60,367 nucleotides of DNA from Clostridia bacterium (lineage in GTDB: Bacteria > Bacillota > Clostridia > Oscillospirales > Acutalibacteraceae). The position numbers and the translations under genes are program-made. Under the pieces are notes generated by a model that did no database searches, had not been told where the DNA came from, and worked only from the letters and a program-made list of their open reading frames with translations. Location: positions 1 to 60,367 of the forward strand of contig JAFXLD010000035.1 in assembly GCA_017531385.1 (NCBI GenBank), in the 5' to 3' direction. Shown here piece by piece: positions 54,846 to 60,367 of the stretch; the first letter of the stretch is position 1, and each line of letters opens with the position of its first letter.

Positions 54846-56669
54846 TTATTCAACGGTTACGGATTTTGCAAGATTTCTCGGTTTGTCTATATCTCTTCCC
54901 ATTTCAAGTGCTGTGTAATATGCAAGCAGCTGTATTGCAGTTGCCGCAGAAAAGGGGTGACAGTAAGACGGTTCTGACGGAAGTGTGATTACGCAATCCG
55001 ATATTTCTTTTATGATGTCTGCATCTTCACAGCAAACGGAAATGATAACGGCACCTCTTGATTTTACTTCTTCTATATTGCTTCTCATTTTTTCAAAAAA
55101 CTTTTTGTCAGTTGCAATTGCAATTACCGGTGTACCGTCTTCAATCAGGGAAATTGTGCCGTGTTTCAGTTCACTTGCGGCATATGCTTCCGAGTGGATG
55201 TAGGTTATTTCCTTGAGCTTCAGAGATGCCTCCTGCCCTAAATAATTATCATAGCCTCTGCCGATAAAAAACGCATTATTGCATTCTGAGAGGATTTTTG
55301 CAGCCTTTTCAAATGGTGCGGTGTTCTTCAGAATGGAGGGAATGGAATTGCTGAAAACCGTGCTGAAAGAATGCAGAATATTTTTTGTTTCATCACTTGT
55401 GAGCGTATTCTTTACAAGTGCGATTTTCAGTGCAAGGATAAACAGAACTTCACACTGAACATTGAATGCCTTTGTTGAGGCAACGGCAATTTCCCGTCCT
55501 GCAAGGGTATAAATGACCTTTTCGGATTCTTCGGCAATCGTTGAGCCTTGTGTATTTACAACCGACAATGTCCGTATATTCTTTTCATTCAGCATTCGCA
55601 AAGCAGCAAGTGAATCTGCAGTTTCACCCGATTGTGAAATTATTATTGCCATATCGTTAGCTCTGAGTATCGGTTCAGAGTATCGGAATTCACCTGCAGT
55701 TTCTGTTGTCACAGGTGTTTTTGCAAGTTTTTCAATGAAATATTTGCCCATAAGTCCTGCATGAAGTGCAGTTCCGCAGGCTACGATATGAATTGTTCCG
55801 ATATCTGCAAAAAATGAATCATCAGATATAGTTTCCGAAAAATCAGGCAGAAAATCCTTTGTTATGCTGCTGAAAGTATCTTTCATTACATCCGGTTCTT
55901 CAAAAATTTCTTTCAGCATGAAGTGACTGAAACCACCTTTCTGAATTTCATCAGCATTTCTTTGGGCAGTTTCATGTTTCACCGATTTTTCATTTCCGTC
56001 AGTATCAAAAATACGCACGGAATCCTTTGTTATCATTGCAGTATCTCCGTCTTCAAGACGTATATATTTGTTTGTATGTTTTAAAAATGCCGAAATATCC
56101 GATGCTATGAACATACCGTTTTCTCCCGTGCCGATAAGTAACGGGCTGTCTTTTCTCAAAGCAAAAACGGTGCCCGGAATGTCGGAAAATATAATTCCCA
56201 GTGCGTATGAGCCTTTCAGACGTTTGTGTGTGTTTATTATTGATTTTATCGGATCATGTGTTTCTTCATATTCTTTATCGAGTATTTTTGCAATAACTTC
56301 TGTGTCCGTGTCGGAATAAAAAAGTGAATCGTCAAATTCTTTTTTCAGTTCTTTGTAATTTTCAATGATTCCGTTGTGCACTATCATCACGTTGTCTGTA
56401 CCATGAGGATGCGCATTTGTTTCGGAGGGTTTTCCGTGGGTAGCCCAACGTGTGTGACCTATTCCGCAGAAAGTATTTTCGGGAAAATGTACCGATGCTT
56501 TCTTCCTGAGTTCGGAAACTCTGCCCTGTGTTTTTACCGTTGAAATTCCGTTGTCTGTAAACAAACTCATTCCTGCCGAATCGTATCCTCTGTATTCAAG
56601 AGCGCTGAGTGAGTTTATTATAATTTCTTTTGCATTGTCATTTCCCGTGTAACCGATAATTCCGCACAT
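54846..56669 (-). CDS. glmS: Glutamine-fructose-6-phosphate aminotransferase
   Basis: A 607-residue enzyme that makes glucosamine-6-phosphate, the first step of UDP-GlcNAc supply. N-terminal glutaminase starts MCGIIGYTG (Cys2 nucleophile); two sugar-isomerase domains follow; the C-terminus ends KSVTVE as in the family. AAAGGGGT precedes the start. Confidence 0.96.
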   Translation of the reverse strand: MCGIIGYTGNDNAKEIIINSLSALEYRGYDSAGMSLFTDNGISTVKTQGRVSELRKKASVHFPENTFCGIGHTRWATHGKPSETNAHPHGTDNVMIVHNGIIENYKELKKEFDDSLFYSDTDTEVIAKILDKEYEETHDPIKSIINTHKRLKGSYALGIIFSDIPGTVFALRKDSPLLIGTGENGMFIASDISAFLKHTNKYIRLEDGDTAMITKDSVRIFDTDGNEKSVKHETAQRNADEIQKGGFSHFMLKEIFEEPDVMKDTFSSITKDFLPDFSETISDDSFFADIGTIHIVACGTALHAGLMGKYFIEKLAKTPVTTETAGEFRYSEPILRANDMAIIISQSGETADSLAALRMLNEKNIRTLSVVNTQGSTIAEESEKVIYTLAGREIAVASTKAFNVQCEVLFILALKIALVKNTLTSDETKNILHSFSTVFSNSIPSILKNTAPFEKAAKILSECNNAFFIGRGYDNYLGQEASLKLKEITYIHSEAYAASELKHGTISLIEDGTPVIAIATDKKFFEKMRSNIEEVKSRGAVIISVCCEDADIIKEISDCVITLPSEPSYCHPFSAATAIQLLAYYTALEMGRDIDKPRNLAKSVTVE

Positions 56670-56730
56670 AATAAGACCCCTTTAAAAATTATTCCATAAT
56701 AGATTATGCCCGTATTTCCGTTTTTAAAAC

Positions 56731-56764
56731 GAAACAGCACCCGATTTACACCGGATGCTGTTTC
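56731..56764. promoter_or_regulatory. Hairpin in the glmS 5' leader
   Basis: GAAACAGCACCCG (56731-56743) and CGGATGCTGTTTC (56752-56764) form a 13-bp stem with one mismatch or wobble. It lies in the roughly 170-base leader of the minus-strand glmS transcript, followed by GTTTTAAAAAC. It could be an attenuator. On the plus strand it precedes the tiny ORF at 56780. Confidence 0.5.
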
Positions 56765-56779
56765 TTGAAGGAGTATATT

Positions 56780-56866
56780 ATGAAAAACGTTAGAAGAAAT
56801 CATAATTATCTGACATATTTAATTGCTCTGTCTTACATATATATGTATAGCACAATTCTTATATAA
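56780..56866 (+). CDS. Possible 28-residue hydrophobic small ORF
   Basis: ATG with GAAGGAG 6 bases upstream; the product MKNVRRNHNYLTYL... has a basic start and a hydrophobic tail, like very small membrane proteins. It lies opposite the glmS leader. The 254-base gap it occupies also holds the glmS promoter. It may be chance. Confidence 0.3.
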   Translation: MKNVRRNHNYLTYLIALSYIYMYSTILI

Positions 56867-56872
56867 AGTCAA
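56844..56872 (-). promoter_or_regulatory. Promoter of glmS
   Basis: On the minus strand: TTGACT (56867-56872), 17-base spacer, TATACA (56844-56849). It gives a leader of about 170 bases. Confidence 0.7.
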
Positions 56873-56923
56873 TAGTTTTGTTGAGTATTGTGCAGAAAAA
56901 TACATAATGTCCGGGGTGATTTA

Positions 56924-58201
56924 ATGGAAATTCTGAGAAGAGGCAGTCGTGGTTCGCTTGTGAGTATGGCTCAGCTTGCATTGAAGAGAGCAGGTTTTTA
57001 TACGGGCGCACTTGACGGCATTTTCGGTATAAAAACAGAATCGTCAGTAAGATATTTTCAGTATCTTAACCGACTGGGGACTGATGGGATAGTAGGAACT
57101 GCAACATGGAATCTGTTGGAAAAATACATCAAAGGGTATTTCAGATATTCATTGAAAAGAGGCGATACATACTGGCTTCTAGCCAATAAATACGGAACAA
57201 GTGTCAGAGCGATAATGCTTGCAAATCCCGATATCAATGAAAACTTTTTAAGAGTGGGACAAATAATAAATATTCCTTTCGGTTTTAATGTAGTGCCTTC
57301 CGATATCCCGTATTCATCATATCTTACACAGCTTGTTATTCAGGGGCTGATAACAAGGTATCCTTTTATGGAATTGTCCGTTTGCGGAAAAAGTGTTATG
57401 GGGAAGGATATTTACTGCATAAAAACAGGAACAGGCAGAAAGGAAGTATTTTACAATGCGGCTCATCATGCAAATGAATGGATAACCGTGCCGGTCCTTC
57501 TGAAATTTCTGGAGCAATATGCTTCTGCATATGCATTCGGCGGCCGTATAAACGGTGAAAACGTATCACAGCTTTATAATGAAACAACGCTTTATACCGT
57601 TCCTCTTGTGAATCCTGACGGTATTGATCTTGTGACAGGTGCACTGACAAGCGGTGATTATTATGACAGCGCTGTGAGAATTTCCGAAAATTATCCTTCC
57701 ATAAGTTTTCCTGACGGATGGAAAGCAAATATTTCGGGAACAGACCTGAATCTCAATTATCCTGCTAACTGGGAAAGGGCAAGGGAGCTTAAATTTGAAC
57801 AAGGATTTGTTTCACCTGCGCCGAGAGATTATGTGGGAGACACACCGTTGTCTGAACCTGAAAGCAGAGCTATGTATGATTTCACGCTGGAACATGATTT
57901 CAGACTTATTCTTGCATATCACACGCAGGGAGAAATTATTTTCTGGAAATATCTTGATTATGATCCTCCGAGATCGGAGGAAATCGGAAATATCATGAGT
58001 GAAAAAAGCGGTTATTCTCTGGAAATAACACCCGAATATTCTTCTTTTGCAGGATATAAAGACTGGTTTATTCAAACTTATAACCGACCGGGATATACAA
58101 TTGAGGCAGGACTTGGTGAAAATCCGTTGCCTCTTTCGCAGTTTGATAAGATTTACCGTGACAATGTGGGAATCCTTGTGACAGGTCTTGCCGAAGTGTG
58201 A
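56924..58201 (+). CDS. M14 gamma-D-glutamyl-diamino acid endopeptidase with PG-binding and LysM domains
   Basis: A 425-residue murein peptidase. In order: peptidoglycan-binding domain (about 5-65, LKRAGFYTGALDGIFG), LysM (about 75-120, GDTYWLLANKYGTS) and an M14 carboxypeptidase-type domain. HHANEW gives zinc His and Glu, a later AYHTQGE gives the second His, and TIEAGLGENPLP the catalytic Glu. The layout matches sporulation endopeptidase I of Bacillus sphaericus. No signal peptide, so a forespore or mother-cell role is likely. The start at 56924 follows GGGGTGAT. Confidence 0.87.
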   Translation: MEILRRGSRGSLVSMAQLALKRAGFYTGALDGIFGIKTESSVRYFQYLNRLGTDGIVGTATWNLLEKYIKGYFRYSLKRGDTYWLLANKYGTSVRAIMLANPDINENFLRVGQIINIPFGFNVVPSDIPYSSYLTQLVIQGLITRYPFMELSVCGKSVMGKDIYCIKTGTGRKEVFYNAAHHANEWITVPVLLKFLEQYASAYAFGGRINGENVSQLYNETTLYTVPLVNPDGIDLVTGALTSGDYYDSAVRISENYPSISFPDGWKANISGTDLNLNYPANWERARELKFEQGFVSPAPRDYVGDTPLSEPESRAMYDFTLEHDFRLILAYHTQGEIIFWKYLDYDPPRSEEIGNIMSEKSGYSLEITPEYSSFAGYKDWFIQTYNRPGYTIEAGLGENPLPLSQFDKIYRDNVGILVTGLAEV

Positions 58202-58229
58202 AAATTTGTACCTTATTTTAAGAATATGT

Positions 58230-58258
58230 TTGACTTTTTTAGTTTTATGTAGTAAAAT
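58230..58258 (+). promoter_or_regulatory. Promoter of the secreted anchored protein gene
   Basis: TTGACT (58230-58235), 17-base spacer, TAAAAT (58253-58258), 35 bases before the start. Confidence 0.65.
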
Positions 58259-58293
58259 AAGATGAATATATTGCTTAAAAGGGTGAAGAAAAA

Positions 58294-59001
58294 ATGAAAA
58301 ACACTGCTGTAAAAAAAATTTCGGCAGTATTGCTCACTTTTATACTGATGTTTGCTTTTGCTTCAAATGCATTTGCGGAAACTATTCAGGACAGACTCGA
58401 ACAACAGCTTGGCAATCTCGGTGAACAGTATGAATCTTCAGATTCTGAGACACAGGAATCAATGCAGGATCAGTTATCTTCGCTGCTTGAAGGCGCAGGA
58501 CTCGGAAATATTGACCTTGGCAGTCTTGGTGATATGGATATCGGCGCACTTCTCGGCGGAATGGGTGATAATCTTGCCCTTGACAGTGTTCTCGGACTTG
58601 TTACAGACGCATTTTCGAGTGGTATGGGTATGATTGAAGACGCAATCGGCGGCGGTCTCGGCACATCAGATGGCTCAAACACAGCCACAACAAAGCCTTC
58701 AGCAGGCGGTTCTCCCAATGTTATTATCGCAAACACCAACCCCGTCAGTTCAACGGTTGCTGTGGGTGTTCCTCAGGAAAATATGCCTGTAACAAATGCT
58801 CCCACTACATATAACCCGGGTTCAACAACTGCTGAGAATATTGTCGGTGCAGGAGTAACAACAGCCGGCACAACAGCTCCTTCAGTTTTGGTTGATGATA
58901 CCATGAGTTCATCTTCTGTTGCTGTTCTTGTGGGCTTGTCCGTTGCAACAATTGCGGTTATTGTTGCCATTGTAATTTTCTTCGTGCTGAAAAAGAAATA
59001 A
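58294..59001 (+). CDS. Secreted protein with C-terminal membrane anchor, unknown
   Basis: A 235-residue protein, family not recognised. Signal peptide (about 1-28, ending ASNAFAE), a Gln/Glu-rich helical segment, a Gly/Asp/Leu-rich low-complexity part (LGNIDLGSLGDMDIGALLGGMGD), a Thr/Ser/Pro-rich stalk and a C-terminal helix (VAVLVGLSVATIAVIVAIVIFFVLKKK). It is therefore a small surface stalk protein. It is a monocistron between a promoter and a hairpin. Confidence 0.7.
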   Translation: MKNTAVKKISAVLLTFILMFAFASNAFAETIQDRLEQQLGNLGEQYESSDSETQESMQDQLSSLLEGAGLGNIDLGSLGDMDIGALLGGMGDNLALDSVLGLVTDAFSSGMGMIEDAIGGGLGTSDGSNTATTKPSAGGSPNVIIANTNPVSSTVAVGVPQENMPVTNAPTTYNPGSTTAENIVGAGVTTAGTTAPSVLVDDTMSSSSVAVLVGLSVATIAVIVAIVIFFVLKKK

Positions 59002-59014
59002 TTTTAATTTAATA

Positions 59015-59043
59015 TTGACTTTTTTTTATGCTGGTACTAAAAT
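59015..59043 (+). promoter_or_regulatory. Candidate promoter of ilvE
   Basis: TTGACT (59015-59020), 17-base spacer, TAAAAT (59038-59043), the same boxes as the promoter at 58230. The -10 lies inside the palindrome 59028-59055. Confidence 0.55.
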
Positions 59044-59065
59044 TAGTATCAGCATTTATTTTTTG
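59028..59065 (+). terminator. Terminator of the surface protein gene, overlapping ilvE promoter
   Basis: ATGCTGGTACTAA and TTAGTATCAGCAT (59028-59055) pair almost perfectly and TTATTTTTT follows. It can end the upstream transcript or, as DNA palindrome, be an operator for ilvE. Confidence 0.65.
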
Positions 59066-59079
59066 AGAGGAAGAAACTT

Positions 59080-60144
59080 ATGGAAATAAGAATAGAAAAA
59101 ACACAGACCCCTAAAGTAAAACCTGCCGATGAAAGCAAACTCGGTTTCGGTAATTATTATACAGACCACATGTTTATCATGAATTATGACGAGGGACAGG
59201 GCTGGCATGATCCCAGAATCGTTCCTTACGGTCCTATTGAACTTGATCCCGCCGCAATGTGTCTTCATTACGGTCAGGAGGTTTTTGAAGGTCTTAAGGC
59301 ATACCGTTGCGAAAACGGCGATATCAGACTTTTCAGACCTGACAGAAACATGGCAAGACTCAATATATCAAATGAGCGTCTCTGTATCCCTCAGATTGAC
59401 GAAGAATTTGCAGTCGAAGCAATCAAGACTCTTGTAAAGGTTGATGAAGACTGGATTCCTTCAGCAGAGGGCACATCACTTTATATCCGTCCCTTTATTT
59501 TTGCTGTTGATGCACACCTCGGTGTTCATGCTGCAAAGCATCTTCTCTTCGTGATTATCCTTTCACCTGTCGGTGCTTACTATCCCGAAGGACTCAATCC
59601 CGTTAAAATCTATGTTGAGAATAACTATGTCCGTGCCGTCAAAGGCGGTATGGGTGCAGCTAAGACAGGCGGTAACTATGCTGCAGGTCTCAAGGCTCAG
59701 GATGATGCTGATAAGGTAGGCTATGCTCAGGTTCTCTGGCTTGACGGTGTTGAGAGAAAGTATATTGAAGAAGTCGGTGCAATGAACGTTTTCTTTGTTC
59801 TTGACGGTGAAGTTGTTACACCCGATTTCCAGGGTGCAATTCTCAGCGGTATCACAAGAATGTCATGTATCGAAATCATGAAGTCATGGGGCATGAATGT
59901 TTCTGAGAGAAGACTTTCAATTGACGAACTTGCAAAGGCTTATGACGACGGCAGACTTCTTGAAGCTTTCGGCAGCGGTACAGCAGCAGTTATTTCTCCA
60001 ATCGGTGAACTCAAATGGGGCGACAAGATCATGACAATCAATAACGGCGAAATCGGTGAAGTTTCACAGAAGCTTTACGACACACTTACAGGTATCCAGT
60101 GGGGCAAGATTGAAGGTCCCGAAGGCTGGAGTGTTAAAATCTGA
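59080..60144 (+). CDS. ilvE: Branched-chain amino acid aminotransferase
   Basis: A 354-residue PLP enzyme (class IV) for the last step of valine, leucine and isoleucine synthesis. Visible: HYGQEVFEGLKAYR, the PLP lysine in MGAAKTGGNYAAGLKAQ, and EEVGAMNVFFV. Length and order match the long bacterial form. GAGAGGAAG precedes the start. No T-box or other riboswitch is seen upstream. Confidence 0.95.
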   Translation: MEIRIEKTQTPKVKPADESKLGFGNYYTDHMFIMNYDEGQGWHDPRIVPYGPIELDPAAMCLHYGQEVFEGLKAYRCENGDIRLFRPDRNMARLNISNERLCIPQIDEEFAVEAIKTLVKVDEDWIPSAEGTSLYIRPFIFAVDAHLGVHAAKHLLFVIILSPVGAYYPEGLNPVKIYVENNYVRAVKGGMGAAKTGGNYAAGLKAQDDADKVGYAQVLWLDGVERKYIEEVGAMNVFFVLDGEVVTPDFQGAILSGITRMSCIEIMKSWGMNVSERRLSIDELAKAYDDGRLLEAFGSGTAAVISPIGELKWGDKIMTINNGEIGEVSQKLYDTLTGIQWGKIEGPEGWSVKI

Positions 60145-60152
60145 TTTTTACG

Positions 60153-60178
60153 GGGCTGTATTCCGCAGCCCTGAATTT
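60153..60178 (+). terminator. Terminator of ilvE
   Basis: GGGCTG and CAGCCC (60153-60158, 60166-60171) with a 7-base loop, then TGAATTTTTTAT. Confidence 0.8.
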
Positions 60179-60214
60179 TTTATAAACAATAATTTATCGT
60201 GCTGTGCCCGACAA

Positions 60215-60367
60215 TAGTTAGGAGTGAGGAGTGAGAAGTTAGGAGTTTATGAAGGGGCTTTGCCCCTTACCCCATTATAATGCAGTTTGTTTGCAAATGG
60301 CGGTATATCGCAAAAATTTCTTTTTCACTAATAGAGCGATAGCGGAACAAGTGCGCAGCACTTCCGA
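60215..60367. repeat. Intergenic dispersed-type repeat, continuing beyond window
   Basis: Short imperfect direct repeats of GTTAGGAG/GTGAGGAG are followed by a hairpin GGGGCTTTGCCCC and, near the end, a palindrome AAGTGCGCAGCACTT. There is no gene. The style is that of dispersed intergenic repeats seen in gut Clostridia, but only one copy is visible here. Confidence 0.5.

Noticed and set aside
56670-56844. glmS ribozyme
   Set aside because: Expected position, but I cannot find the conserved core; only a simple hairpin is visible.
59002-59079. T-box riboswitch before ilvE
   Set aside because: The leader is too short and no T-box sequence or specifier stem is present.

Overview
The window reads as chromosome of a strictly anaerobic, spore-forming, moderately A+T-rich Gram-positive of the class Clostridia (gut Oscillospirales-like). 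The reasons are [FeFe] hydrogenases, sporulation genes (ytfJ/gerW, spoVM, a spoVAE-type gene), a PASTA kinase/phosphatase pair, CdaA/CdaR, RemA, a perfect CIRCE operator and mostly AGGAGG-like ribosome binding sites. No species is claimed.

Region 1 (1-5290). The tail of a phosphotransferase-fold kinase is followed by a tight operon: two small thioredoxin-fold ferredoxins, a PAS-bearing putative sensory [FeFe] hydrogenase, a SpoIIE/PP2C-type phosphatase and a second, ferredoxin-domain [FeFe] hydrogenase. It looks like a hydrogen or redox sensing and signalling unit. Two hairpins close it.

Region 2 (about 5290-21650) is a mobilizable defence island of about 16 kb. At its left are a TnpV operon, a HEPN-type protein with an RNxxxH motif, and a second, inverted copy of the DUF6809-like/TnpV pair. 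The centre is a complete type I restriction-modification operon, hsdR-hsdS-(PrrC-like anticodon nuclease)-hsdM, followed by an AbiE pair whose toxin gene carries a frameshift. The right end is the mobility module: an SOS-box promoter, a perfect 16-bp attenuator-like hairpin, a nested structured leader, a MobV-type oriT, then a MobV relaxase, a ParB-like protein, a TnpW-like protein and a TnpX-like large serine recombinase. Three different systems expected to act on RNA or nucleotides (HEPN, PrrC-like, AbiE) sit beside one DNA restriction system. This is the best candidate for an unusual system in the window.

Region 3 (21600-35900). Minus-strand tRNA-Thr and tRNA-Tyr, then plus-strand genes: sulfatase, MocR-type aminotransferase, ispF, cdaA-cdaR, a lipoprotein with calcium-loop-like repeats, a response regulator/histidine kinase pair, DUF1385, prmC, an M50 protease, scpA-scpB, DUF2953 and ytfJ.

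Region 4 (35900-51180). dacF and rluB, then from a strong promoter the housekeeping run yicC, remA, gmk, rpoZ, priA, def, fmt, yugP, rsmB, rlmN, prpC, prkC, rsgA. After it come two very small genes, one of which is a clear 28-residue SpoVM.

Region 5 (51180-60367). Minus-strand htpG under a CIRCE operator, spoVAE, a DtxR-family regulator and glmS (no recognisable glmS ribozyme). On the plus strand are an RlmA-type methyltransferase, a LysM/M14 endopeptidase, a secreted membrane-anchored protein and ilvE. The window ends in a dispersed-type intergenic repeat.
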